From an uncultured Candidatus Melainabacteria bacterium (GTDB lineage Bacteria > Cyanobacteriota > Vampirovibrionia > Gastranaerophilales > Gastranaerophilaceae): a stretch of 45,784 nt of DNA. The stretch spans positions 1 to 45,784 of the forward strand of contig CAMUPF010000014.1 in the NCBI GenBank assembly GCA_947090755.1, in the 5' to 3' direction. Every line of letters begins with the position of its first letter. Position 1 is the stretch's first letter. Shown here piece by piece: positions 8,663-15,550 of the stretch. The position numbers were made by a program, and so were the translations under genes. The notes under the pieces are model-generated. The model saw only the letters and a program-made list of their open reading frames with translations, had not been told where the DNA came from and did not search any database.

Positions 8663-9463
8663 CTAATCCCACGCAAAATTGCAGCCAACGCTTACGTCGC
8701 CTAAATTCACGTAACGGGAGAGTATAAGTCTTGATTCCAAATCCGTGCAGTGGCAAGGGTAAATCTTTTCTACCCCCTGATTTTTAAGATATTGGCCTAA
8801 AGCGTTAATCTCATCTGATGAACGATTGATAAGATAAATTCCACCGATGATAGTTTTAACTTTGTTTTCACCGGTTACACGTTTAGCGTGTTCTATTATG
8901 TTTTCCACTCCGCTGTGAGAACAGCCTGAAATAACGACAAGACCGTCGTCGGATTTGTAACAAAGAGCGGTTTCATCAGGTGCATAATCCGGTTTTACGG
9001 CTCTTTCAATAGGAATACTGCCTAAATAATATAAGTTTTTACAAAGTTTTTCAGGTTCTTTGTTAACATTTATGTTGAAAATTTCATCAATACTATCTTT
9101 TTCAAGGCGAACATTTTCTTCACCGTGGGCACCTTCCTCTACAATTTCCTCTTCAAAAATATCGGGATGGGCAATAATATTTTTAGGGTTAAATTTTAAC
9201 CCTGTATTTCTTAACTTCTGGTATAAAAGCTGCAATTTTAAAAACCCGCCTATATGGTCGGTATGACTGTGGGAAATAACGATATCGGTTACGTATTTCA
9301 AATCAATTCCCATTTTGTGGGCGTTGTTTATAAACGCGTCAGTAGTGCCGCAGTCAAAAATGAGTTTTTTATCTGCTTCTTCAATATAGAACGAAAGACC
9401 ATGTTCAGGGGTAAGTTCATTACCCATGTTTGTGTTATTATCCACCAGTACAGAAAGTTTCAT
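8663..9463 (-). CDS. MBL-fold metallo-hydrolase
   Basis: A 266-aa metallo-beta-lactamase-fold protein. The zinc motif SHSHTDHIGG lies near residue 65; further ligands are in GCSHSG and in the C-terminal PCHCTD. The fold matches the family annotated as 7,8-dihydropterin-6-yl-methyl-aminobenzene-phosphate synthase or, in anaerobes, general MBL hydrolases; the substrate is not evident. I chose ATG at 9463 (MKLSVLVDNNT). The 12-codon upstream extension from a TTG would overlap the -35 box of a consensus promoter. The -10 box ends eight bases before this ATG, so the mRNA is probably leaderless. It is divergent from the gene at 9519. Confidence 0.85.
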   Translation of the reverse strand: MKLSVLVDNNTNMGNELTPEHGLSFYIEEADKKLIFDCGTTDAFINNAHKMGIDLKYVTDIVISHSHTDHIGGFLKLQLLYQKLRNTGLKFNPKNIIAHPDIFEEEIVEEGAHGEENVRLEKDSIDEIFNINVNKEPEKLCKNLYYLGSIPIERAVKPDYAPDETALCYKSDDGLVVISGCSHSGVENIIEHAKRVTGENKVKTIIGGIYLINRSSDEINALGQYLKNQGVEKIYPCHCTDLESRLILSRYVNLGDVSVGCNFAWD

Positions 9464-9470
9464 ATATGTT

Positions 9471-9499
9471 ATAATATAGTATGTTTCAACTCTTGTCAA
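9471..9499 (-). promoter_or_regulatory. Consensus promoter for the MBL-fold gene
   Basis: On the minus strand TTGACA (9499-9494), 17-bp spacer, TATTAT (9476-9471). Expected transcription start falls at about 9463-9465, on or next to the ATG, which implies leaderless initiation. Confidence 0.75.
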
Positions 9500-9518
9500 G
9501 CATGCGAAAGGATTATAT

Positions 9519-10172
9519 ATGTTTGAGAATAAAAAAGTAAATTTTGATAAACTTGTGCAATACGGTTTTGCCTGTGTGCACGGGAAATATATTTATAAAA
9601 CAGAATTATTGGACGGTGAGTTTTGTCTGACTGTTTGCGTTACGAATAAAGGTGATGTGGGTACTGAAGTTGTTGAAGTTTCTACTGGCGAACTTTATAC
9701 GTTACACTTGATTGAGGGCGCCAACGGTTCATTCGTGGGAAAAATCCGTGAGGAATACGAAACGGTTTTACAGGATATCGAGGAAAAATGTTTTGAATTG
9801 GATGTTTTCAAATCTCCGTATACAAGACAGGTTATAGATTTTGCGCGAAAAGAGTACGGCGACGAGCCGGAATATTTATGGGAAAAGTTTCCGGATAATG
9901 CTGTTTTGCGTCGCAAGGATACATCTAAATGGTACGCTGCGATTTTGACTGTTAAACGTGAGAAACTCGGTCTGGAAGGAGATGGAAAGGTTGAGGTTAT
10001 TGATATAAGAATGAACCCGCAGGAACAAGAATCGTTGGTTGATAACAAAACTTATTTTGCGGGTTATCATATGAATAAAAAACACTGGTTAACTATCGTA
10101 CTTGATGGCTCTGTCGGAATTGAAGAAATTTATTCCCGTATCCGGACGAGTTATTCTCTTGCGGTTAAATAG
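9519..10172 (+). CDS. MmcQ/YjbR-family protein
   Basis: A 217-aa soluble protein. The C-terminal half (residues ~100-215) fits the MmcQ/YjbR (DUF419) fold: VIDFARKEYG-EPEYLWEKFP, then RRKDTSKWYAAILTV, and FAGYHMNKKHWLTIVLDG near the end. The fold is CyaY-like and thought to bind DNA or small ligands; no reaction is established. The first ~95 residues match the N-terminal extension seen in some members (short antiparallel strands, TGELYTLH). An AAAGGA ribosome site precedes ATG 9519. It is a single gene, divergent from the MBL hydrolase. Confidence 0.75.
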   Translation: MFENKKVNFDKLVQYGFACVHGKYIYKTELLDGEFCLTVCVTNKGDVGTEVVEVSTGELYTLHLIEGANGSFVGKIREEYETVLQDIEEKCFELDVFKSPYTRQVIDFARKEYGDEPEYLWEKFPDNAVLRRKDTSKWYAAILTVKREKLGLEGDGKVEVIDIRMNPQEQESLVDNKTYFAGYHMNKKHWLTIVLDGSVGIEEIYSRIRTSYSLAVK

Positions 10173-10184
10173 CGATTAATTATA

Positions 10185-10814
10185 TCATAATGTTAGAAGA
10201 ATTTTACTTGATTTTTTCAGCAGGTCAATTGCCCATCTTGCAATAACAATACCGCCGGTTAAGCCTATTACCGGATCAAGAAATACCAAGCCGAAGTATT
10301 TGCCCAACAATAACGCTGCAATTGCAAGCAATGATGTAAACGCGTCAGCCAGAATATGCATATACGCAGCTTTATAATTGAGGTTTTCGTGTTCGTGATG
10401 ATGGCAGTGGTTATGCTCGTGTGAATGATTTTCTCCCATAAGCAAAATGCAAACGGCGTTAACAATCAAGCCAATGACTGCAACAATAATCGCGTCTGAA
10501 AAAGAGATTGATAACGGATTGAAAAAGCGTTCAATAGATTCCCCAATTATTCCGAGGGATGTGAAACCTAATAAAATCGCGCTTGTATACCCGCCAAGAG
10601 CATTGAACTTTTCTTCTTTGTTTTTAAATTTCATTGCAAAATAACAAACAATCACAGTGATGAAAAGTGCAACCGCGTGTGTTCCCATGTGGAATCCGTC
10701 AGCCAGCAAGGCCATAGAATTGGTTATAAACCCAAAATAAATTTCGGCCGCCATCGTTAATAAAGTAACGCCAATAACCAACTGTGTTTTCTTCAATAAA
10801 ATATTGCTATTCAT
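10185..10814 (-). CDS. CDF metal exporter, DmeF-like
   Basis: A 209-aa inner-membrane cation diffusion facilitator with about six spans. TM2 has ADGFHMGTHA and TM5 has HILAD, the paired His/Asp metal site; the ADG-HM-THA form is characteristic of DmeF-type exporters. A His-rich cytoplasmic loop (HSHEHNHCHHHEHE) lies between TM4 and TM5. The large cytoplasmic C-terminal domain of typical CDFs is absent; the protein ends just after TM6. ATG 10814 is preceded by GAGGTGG, a better start than the ATG at 10826. It is divergent from an ArsR/SmtB zinc-type sensor, with operator-like sites between them. Likely job: efflux of Zn, Co or Ni. The substrate is inferred. Confidence 0.85.
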   Translation of the reverse strand: MNSNILLKKTQLVIGVTLLTMAAEIYFGFITNSMALLADGFHMGTHAVALFITVIVCYFAMKFKNKEEKFNALGGYTSAILLGFTSLGIIGESIERFFNPLSISFSDAIIVAVIGLIVNAVCILLMGENHSHEHNHCHHHEHENLNYKAAYMHILADAFTSLLAIAALLLGKYFGLVFLDPVIGLTGGIVIARWAIDLLKKSSKILLTL

Positions 10815-10853
10815 AATCCACCTCAACAGTTTAGCACGTATTCAACTATTAGT

Positions 10854-10883
10854 ATTATAATTGAATACCTGCTCAACTGTCAA
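10854..10883 (-). promoter_or_regulatory. CDF promoter with operator in the spacer
   Basis: Minus-strand TTGACA (10883-10878), 18-bp spacer, TATAAT (10859-10854). The spacer contains TGAATACCTGCTCA (10862-10875), one mismatch from the TGAA-N6-TTCA core bound by SmtB/CzrA-type repressors. Binding there would block polymerase. Confidence 0.8.
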
Positions 10884-10921
10884 TCGTTGTGACTGTGAAT
10901 TGTTGCATTTCTTAATAATAG

Positions 10922-10950
10922 TTGAATTGTTGTTCAATCGTTGTTATGAT
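10922..10950 (+). promoter_or_regulatory. ArsR-gene promoter with operator
   Basis: TTGAAT (10922-10927), 17-bp spacer, TATGAT (10945-10950). A perfect TGAA-N6-TTCA core (10923-10936, wider TTGAA-N6-TTCAA) overlaps the -35 box and spacer, consistent with autoregulation. Confidence 0.8.
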
Positions 10951-10967
10951 GAAAATGGAGGGAAGTT

Positions 10968-11324
10968 ATGACTAAAAAACAAACAGATTGCGTTGCACAT
11001 AATTTAGAACTTGTCGAAAAAATGAAAGGTACAATGCCTGATGAAAACTTATTAGCAAGTGTTGCGGGTTTTTATAAGATTATGGGAGATTATACAAGAA
11101 TTAGATTGTTATGCGCACTGGAGGGGGCTGAAATGTGCCTGTGTGATTTGTCTGTTTTGCTGGATATGACAAAATCTGCATTATCCCATCAGTTGAAAGC
11201 GTTAAAAGAAGCCCGCCTTGTTAAATCCAGAAAAAGCGGTAAACATGTTTTTTATTCACTGGATGATAATCATATAAAATTGATTCTTGATATGGCAATA
11301 AGCCACTTGCAGGAAAAAGTTTAG
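10968..11324 (+). CDS. ArsR/SmtB-family zinc-type metal sensor
   Basis: A 118-aa winged-helix repressor. Residues 40-95 hold the HTH (SALSHQLKALKEARLV). Both known metal sites are present: the alpha3 motif EMCLCDL (Cys57, Cys59, Asp60) and the alpha5 motif D100-x-H102-x10-H113-x2-E116, the Zn-binding pattern of SmtB/CzrA/ZiaR. It should bind operator DNA without metal and release it on Zn binding, derepressing the divergent CDF exporter. Start ATG 10968 has GGAGGG upstream. Family and logic are well known; the actual inducer needs testing. Confidence 0.92.
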   Translation: MTKKQTDCVAHNLELVEKMKGTMPDENLLASVAGFYKIMGDYTRIRLLCALEGAEMCLCDLSVLLDMTKSALSHQLKALKEARLVKSRKSGKHVFYSLDDNHIKLILDMAISHLQEKV

Positions 11325-11337
11325 CTTGTTTGCGCTC

Positions 11338-11368
11338 GAACCAAGAAGGCTCACGCCTTAGTTGGTTC
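11338..11368 (+). terminator. Hairpin after the ArsR gene
   Basis: Stem GAACCAA..AAGGC / GCCTT..TTGGTTC with a TCAC loop, 13 bases after the stop. There is no T-run, so it may be an RNA-stabilising hairpin rather than a terminator; a strong terminator follows at 11391. Confidence 0.45.
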
Positions 11369-11390
11369 TCAAGCATAAAGAGTTTGTGGC

Positions 11391-11423
11391 AAAAAAATAC
11401 CGACACGAGGTCGGTATTTTTTT
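11391..11423. terminator. Strong bidirectional terminator
   Basis: Perfect 14-bp stem AAAAAAATACCGAC / GTCGGTATTTTTTT with a 5-nt loop. It ends the ArsR transcript and can work in both directions. Confidence 0.9.
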
Positions 11424-11429
11424 GCAATA

Positions 11430-11438
11430 CCCCCCCCC
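11430..11438. repeat. C9 homopolymer tract
   Basis: Nine consecutive C between the ArsR terminator and a class 2 hairpin repeat. No credible gene runs through it on either strand, so unlike the poly-G tracts at 12713, 38546 and 45750 there is no frame for it to switch. Confidence 0.8.
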
Positions 11439-11444
11439 AGGTTC

Positions 11445-11545
11445 TCTTGCTCACTCGCGTGTAACGGCAATTCCGCGTTTTGTTTTTAGCGGCCCTGCCG
11501 CTTCAAACAAAAGCGCTTCAGCCTCAGCTCGTTCGCGCTGGACTC
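11445..11545 (-). repeat. GC-rich hairpin repeat, class 2, copy b
   Basis: Read on the minus strand it has GAACGAGCTGAGG (11536-11524), a central hairpin TTTTGTTT...AAACAAAA around GCGGC-AGG-GCCGC, then CCGTTACACGCGAGTGA (11467-11451). The flanks match copy a at 1643-1724; the central hairpin is unrelated in sequence. The rest of the 11324-11821 interval holds terminators and tRNA-Asn, with no gene. Confidence 0.6.
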
Positions 11546-11577
11546 TCACAGTTGGTTCTCCCCTCAACCCAAAAAAT

Positions 11578-11617
11578 TCCATATAAAAAGCGGGTATAAA
11601 CCCGCTCTTTATATGGA
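11578..11617 (-). terminator. tRNA-Asn terminator
   Basis: Long stem TCCATATAAA..AGCGGGT / ACCCGCT..TTTATATGGA with a 4-nt loop; on the minus strand it is followed by a T6 run. It sits four bases after the tRNA. Confidence 0.85.
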
Positions 11618-11621
11618 AAAA

Positions 11622-11693
11622 CTCCCCAGGTTGGACTCGAACCAACAACCTACCGGTTAACAGCCGGTTGCTCCGCCATTGAGCTACTGAGGA
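11622..11693 (-). tRNA. tRNA-Asn (anticodon GTT)
   Basis: Minus-strand cloverleaf with acceptor TCCTCAG/CTGGGGA, discriminator G, anticodon stem CCGGC/GCCGG-like around TGTTAAC, and T-arm TTGGTTCGAGTCCAA. CCA is not encoded. Confidence 0.95.
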
Positions 11694-11820
11694 ATCTCTC
11701 TATATTCTTATACTACATCAAACATTTTTTTTGTAAAGACCCTTTTATTAATTTATTGTTAATTTTTTTATTTTTTAACACGCTTATTATATAATGTTAT
11801 ATGTATAAAAGGAGAATTTT

Positions 11821-12597
11821 ATGGAAAATAACGAACAAAACAACATCGTTCCTCGCAACACCGGAAATCCGGCCTTTAATCCCGAATTTCTGGCCGATGA
11901 AAGAGTGCTTGATGGCGAGCCAATGACCGTTAACGGTACTATTAACAAAACAGCTATCAGTTTGTTACTTGTCTTTATTGCGGCGGCTTTTACATGGAAT
12001 TTGGCGGCTAAAGGGTTTATGGATCTCGCGCAGGGACTTACGGTTGTTTCTTTAATCGCGGCCTTCGTTCTCGGGTTCGTAATCATTTTTAAGCGGACTT
12101 CATCGGTTATTCAGTATCTCGTTCCTGTCTATGCATTGCTTGAAGGTACCTTCCTTGGAAGCGTTTCTTATATGTTTGAAGCTTCTTTCCCAGGGATTGT
12201 TCAAACTGCAATTAAAGCTACACTTTTATGTGTTGCGGTCATGCTTATTCTTTTTAGAACAGGAGTTATCAGAGTTACGGAAAAACTCCGTGCGGGTGTA
12301 ATTATGTGCACTATAACTGTTGCGGGTGTTTATCTTATTGATTTGATTTTGAGTTTGTTTGGAATAAGAGTTCCGGCGATTAATGCAGCGACGCCGTTCG
12401 GTATTGGTCTAAGCATTTTAATTGTTGGCATTGCCGCATTTAACCTGTTGTTAGATTTTGATTTTATCGAAGAGGCAAGTCGCCGCTTAATGCCAAAATA
12501 CATTGAATGGTACGGCGCATTTGGTTTGATGGTTACGATTGTATGGTTGTACATCGAACTTTTAAAACTTTTAGCGAAACTCCAACGCAGACGTTAA
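11821..12597 (+). CDS. Bax inhibitor-1/YccA-like membrane protein
   Basis: A 258-aa integral membrane protein with about seven hydrophobic segments from residue 43 onward. A cytosolic N-terminal stretch contains NPAFNPEF, typical of the BaxI_1 family. C-terminal features DFDFIEEA and P-YIEWYGAFGLMVTIVWLYIELL match the family's conserved acidic pair and last span. Members are thought to affect Ca2+ leak or protease regulation; in bacteria the role is not settled. AAGGAG precedes ATG 11821. It is monocistronic, ending at the terminator 12600-12625. Confidence 0.85.
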   Translation: MENNEQNNIVPRNTGNPAFNPEFLADERVLDGEPMTVNGTINKTAISLLLVFIAAAFTWNLAAKGFMDLAQGLTVVSLIAAFVLGFVIIFKRTSSVIQYLVPVYALLEGTFLGSVSYMFEASFPGIVQTAIKATLLCVAVMLILFRTGVIRVTEKLRAGVIMCTITVAGVYLIDLILSLFGIRVPAINAATPFGIGLSILIVGIAAFNLLLDFDFIEEASRRLMPKYIEWYGAFGLMVTIVWLYIELLKLLAKLQRRR

Positions 12598-12599
12598 TT

Positions 12600-12625
12600 A
12601 AAAGCTCCCATAAGGGAGCTTTTTT
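12600..12625 (+). terminator. Terminator after the Bax inhibitor-like gene
   Basis: Stem AAAAGCTCCC / GGGAGCTTTT with an ATAA-type loop and T6. The promoter of prepilin-like gene 2 begins two bases later. Confidence 0.9.
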
Positions 12626-12626
12626 A

Positions 12627-12655
12627 TTGACAAACGCAAAAACATGGTACATAAT
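12627..12655 (+). promoter_or_regulatory. Promoter of prepilin-like gene 2
   Basis: TTGACA (12627-12632), 17-bp spacer containing AAAACATG, CATAAT (12650-12655). The same arrangement is found before prepilin-like genes 3 and 4. Confidence 0.85.
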
Positions 12656-12679
12656 GATTGTAAAAGAAAGGATGAAATT

Positions 12680-13757
12680 ATGAAAAAACATAGTAATGTA
12701 TCAATTTGTGCAGGGGGGGGGGGGGCCGGCTGAGCCGGTTCTATATACGGGTTCCGAGCTTGCGGACGACGTGAAAATTAACGCGAAGGGCGGAGAGCCG
12801 GCGGGGCTTGCTTTTACGATGGCCGAAATCCTGTTATCTCTAACGATTATTGGTGTAGTAGCGGCGATAACGCTTCCGTCGCTGACCGGTAACATAAACG
12901 AGCGCACATGGAATACACAGCGCAAGGCGCTTTATGCAAGGTTTTCTCAGACAATCGCTCTGATGCCATCGTTGAATGGTTACGGAACATTGAGCGCGAC
13001 AGAAGATACAGCGGCTGAAACTTTTGTTACGGAAGGCCTGACCAAAGTTCTTAAGATTAATAATATATGTGATGCGGACCACCTTGCTGACTGTGGTGTT
13101 CCTGCAAAAGTCACGACTTTAGACGGAACTTCTGTTTTTTCTATCCCATCTACGTTGCTTGCTTATAATGATATTTTTTCTATAAGTGCTTGTAATTCAG
13201 GTGCAGCAGACATAAATTCTGAAGGATATTGGACGTATGCGCAGCAGGATACAAAAGCTGCAGCATTTGAAACTCAAAATGGTGAAAGTATACTGGTTTA
13301 CTATAACCCCAATTGTCAGGGGGCAATGGGGGATACTGCCGGCTATTTTGCACAGCCTAAGATGTGTGCGAATTTTGTGTATGATTTGAACGGTAATAAA
13401 GGCCCGAATACTGTGGGCAAAGATGTAGGTTTTATGACTGCCATGTATCCGTCAGATGCAATCGTTGTAGCACCAGTACCTCTTCAACGTTATTATCCTC
13501 AAGCTGTTGTTCAGCCTGTCGCCGGTGAAAAATGTAAGGAAATGGATTCTGAAAGCCGAGTTCCAAACCGTGATGAGTTGGCTTCTATGTTTTATAATGA
13601 AAAACTTTTGGGCGCCTTTAAAGGGCACTACTGGTCAAGCACCATTGAATATGATGTATCAAATGGTTCCCGTGCTTGGATTCAGTATTTTGATTATGGC
13701 CGTCATTTCCCTTTTCAACGAGATGGCTTGGGCTTTGTATGGTGTGTTAAAAGGTAG
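12680..13757 (+). CDS. Prepilin-like protein 2, phase OFF (poly-G frameshift)
   Basis: Type IV pilin-like protein: FTMAEILLSLTIIGVV after a long leader, with Ala at -1 and Glu+5. The RBS-backed start is ATG 12680 (GAAAGGATG upstream). From it the frame reads MKKHSNVSICAGGGGAG and stops at TGA 12731, just after a run of 13 G (12713-12725). One G fewer would join it to the prepilin frame and give ~358 aa. An ATG at 12696 is already in the prepilin frame but has no ribosome site. The body is ~65% like gene 1: VYDLNGNKGPNTVGKD, then SRVPNRDELASMF, YWSST and terminal VWCVKR, a DUF1566-like, possibly lectin-like C-terminal domain. Current state is inferred OFF. A one-base homopolymer sequencing error would also explain it. 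Confidence 0.85.
12713..12725 (+). repeat. Poly-G tract (13 G), contingency locus
   Basis: Thirteen G starting 33 bases into the coding region of prepilin-like gene 2. Length modulo 3 decides whether the start codon connects to the prepilin; 12 would be in frame. Confidence 0.9.
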
Positions 13758-13802
13758 AGGCTATTACCTCTTGTAACGAAAAGTTACACAATTTCGCACT
13801 AC

Positions 13803-13831
13803 TTGCCTAAATTTTTTTTATCAGGTATAAT
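13803..13831 (+). promoter_or_regulatory. acpP promoter
   Basis: TTGCCT (13803-13808), 17-bp spacer with a T8 run, TATAAT (13826-13831). The start would lie near 13838, leaving a ~45-nt 5' UTR. Confidence 0.75.
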
Positions 13832-13883
13832 GGCATGGTGTAGTAACACAGTTTAATTATTTTAATTGAAGAGGAAAGAAAAG

Positions 13884-14114
13884 ATGAGTACATTAGAAAA
13901 AGTTAAAAAAGTTGTAGTTGATCAATTAAGCGTAGATGAAGCAATCGTTACTCCTCAAGCTAGTTTTACTGGCGATTTAGGTGCTGATTCTTTGGATACA
14001 GTTGAATTGGTTATGGCTTTGGAAGAAGAATTCGGCTGCGAAATCCCTGATGAAGAAGCTGAAAAAATTCAAACAGTTCAAGACGCTGTTGACTACATCG
14101 AAGCACATAAATAG
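13884..14114 (+). CDS. acpP: Acyl carrier protein
   Basis: A 76-aa acidic four-helix carrier for type II fatty acid synthesis. Ser36 in [11 protein letters not shown] is the 4'-phosphopantetheine site. The length matches the family when ATG 13884 is used ([11 protein letters not shown]); AGAGGAAAG is well spaced before it, while an ATG at 13866 would add six unusual residues. fabF lies 74 bp downstream. A strong hairpin between the two probably keeps acpP mRNA in excess. Confidence 0.97.
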   Translation: MSTLEKVKKVVVDQLSVDEAIVTPQASFTGDLGADSLDTVELVMALEEEFGCEIPDEEAEKIQTVQDAVDYIEAHK

Positions 14115-14122
14115 TTTTATTT

Positions 14123-14159
14123 CGGCAATTGAGCGCTTTTATCTCAATTGCCGATTTTT
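14123..14159 (+). terminator. Intra-operon terminator between acpP and fabF
   Basis: Perfect 11-bp stem CGGCAATTGAG/CTCAATTGCCG (14123-14133, 14143-14153), followed by ATTTTT. No good new promoter is visible before fabF, so partial read-through is the likely mode. Confidence 0.8.
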
Positions 14160-14188
14160 AAGCCGTTAATATTAAAAAAGGTATTAAG

Positions 14189-15439
14189 ATGACTAAGAAA
14201 AGAGTTGTAATCACAGGATTGGGTGTGGTTTCTCCTTATGGAGCTGGTGTTGATAAATTGTGGACCAATCTTGTTGAAGGTAATAGCGGAATAAGCGTTC
14301 CTGACCTCGTGGATATTGAAAAACACGTTGTTAAAATCGCAGGCGAAGTTAAAAACTTTAACCCTGAAGATTTTATGGAAGCTAAAGACGCGAAAAAGAT
14401 GGATAGATTTATTCAGTTCGCTATGGTTGCGGCTGATGAAGCTGTTAAAGACGCTAAGCTGGAAGATTTAGGCGACATTGACCCTTATCGTGTTGGTGTT
14501 ATGGTTAGTTCTGCTGCCGGCGGCTTTATTACTTTTGAAGAAAACCATAAAAGAATTATTGAAAAAGGGCCGAATAAATGCTCACCTTTCACAATTCCGA
14601 TGATGATTGTTAACATGCCATCAGGCAGAATTTCAATCAAACACGGGTTCAAAGGTGTTAACAAAGTTGTTATTTCTGCATGCGCGACAGGTACTCACTC
14701 TGTTGGTGACGCATTCAGAACTATTCAATACGGCGATGCTGATATTATTTTGGCAGGCGGCGCGGAAGCTACTATTTGCGACGTTGGTTTAGGCGCATTC
14801 GCTTCTGCAAGAACACTTTCCAGAAGAAATGATGAGCCGACTAAAGCTTCAAGACCTTATGACAAAGACCGCGACGGTTTTGTAATGTCAGAAGGTGCCG
14901 GCGTTCTTGTTCTTGAAGAATATGAACACGCTAAAAAACGCGGCGCTAAAATTTACGCTGAAATCGTTGGTTACGGTCAATCTGCTGACGCGTATGACGT
15001 TGTTGCTCCTTGCCCTGAAGGCAACGGTGCTACAAAATCAATGGAATTTGCGCTCAGAGATGCGGGTATTAAACCGGAAGAAGTTGATTACATCAACACT
15101 CACGGAACAAGTACAGGTCTTGGCGATGTTGCCGAATCAATGGCCGTTGCAAGAGTTTTCGGTGACAAAACACAAAACCCTCACCTTCTTGTAAGCTCTA
15201 CAAAGAGTATGCACGGACACATGCTTGGAGCAACAGGCGCTGTTGAAGCTATCGCTTGTATTAAATCAATTAATGACGGAATTGTTCCGCCGACTATCAA
15301 CCTTGATAATCAAGACGAACATGTTGCTGATTTGGATTACGTTCCTCACAAGGCTCGTAAGGCTGAAGTTAATATCGCTCTTTCAAATTCATTTGGATTT
15401 GGCGGTCAAAACGCAACTATTATCTTGAAAAAAATATAG
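14189..15439 (+). CDS. fabF: Beta-ketoacyl-ACP synthase II
   Basis: A 416-aa condensing enzyme that elongates acyl-ACP with malonyl-ACP in the cytosol. The thiolase-fold triad is complete: Cys165 in SACATGTHS, His305 in NTHGTSTG and His344 in SMHGHMLGATG, with Lys339 before the last. The C-terminal NSFGFGGQN loop is present. Full length for FabF. AAAAAAGG lies upstream of ATG 14189. Downstream of acpP, as in many bacteria; fabI is at 24129 on the other strand. Confidence 0.97.
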   Translation: MTKKRVVITGLGVVSPYGAGVDKLWTNLVEGNSGISVPDLVDIEKHVVKIAGEVKNFNPEDFMEAKDAKKMDRFIQFAMVAADEAVKDAKLEDLGDIDPYRVGVMVSSAAGGFITFEENHKRIIEKGPNKCSPFTIPMMIVNMPSGRISIKHGFKGVNKVVISACATGTHSVGDAFRTIQYGDADIILAGGAEATICDVGLGAFASARTLSRRNDEPTKASRPYDKDRDGFVMSEGAGVLVLEEYEHAKKRGAKIYAEIVGYGQSADAYDVVAPCPEGNGATKSMEFALRDAGIKPEEVDYINTHGTSTGLGDVAESMAVARVFGDKTQNPHLLVSSTKSMHGHMLGATGAVEAIACIKSINDGIVPPTINLDNQDEHVADLDYVPHKARKAEVNIALSNSFGFGGQNATIILKKI

Positions 15440-15459
15440 TTGAAAATAAATTATTTTAA

Positions 15460-15488
15460 AAAGCCCTCGCTTTTAGCGGGGGCTTTTT
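15460..15488 (+). terminator. Terminator after fabF
   Basis: Stem AAAGCCC-CGC / GCG-GGGCTTT with a TTTTA loop and trailing T5. Confidence 0.85.
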
Positions 15489-15550
15489 GTGTTCGCAAAT
15501 TTTTCTTTGCGCATGTTTTAATAAATTAAAGTAGTGTGAAAGGAAATATT

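Noticed and set aside
11430-11438. C9 run as a fourth kind of phase-variable tract
   Set aside because: It lies between a terminator and an intergenic repeat. The frames crossing it on the minus strand have no ribosome site and largely read antisense tRNA and repeats.
11451-11648. Minus-strand 65-codon frame (LVRVQPGEFFHI...)
   Set aside because: It starts inside tRNA-Asn and runs through its terminator and a class 2 repeat; the LVRVQPG sequence is a known artefact of translating tRNA T-arms.
13540-13757. Diversity-generating retroelement target in the prepilin C-terminal domains
   Set aside because: The C-terminal fold may be lectin-like and is variable, but no reverse transcriptase, template repeat or adenine-biased substitution pattern is visible in the window.
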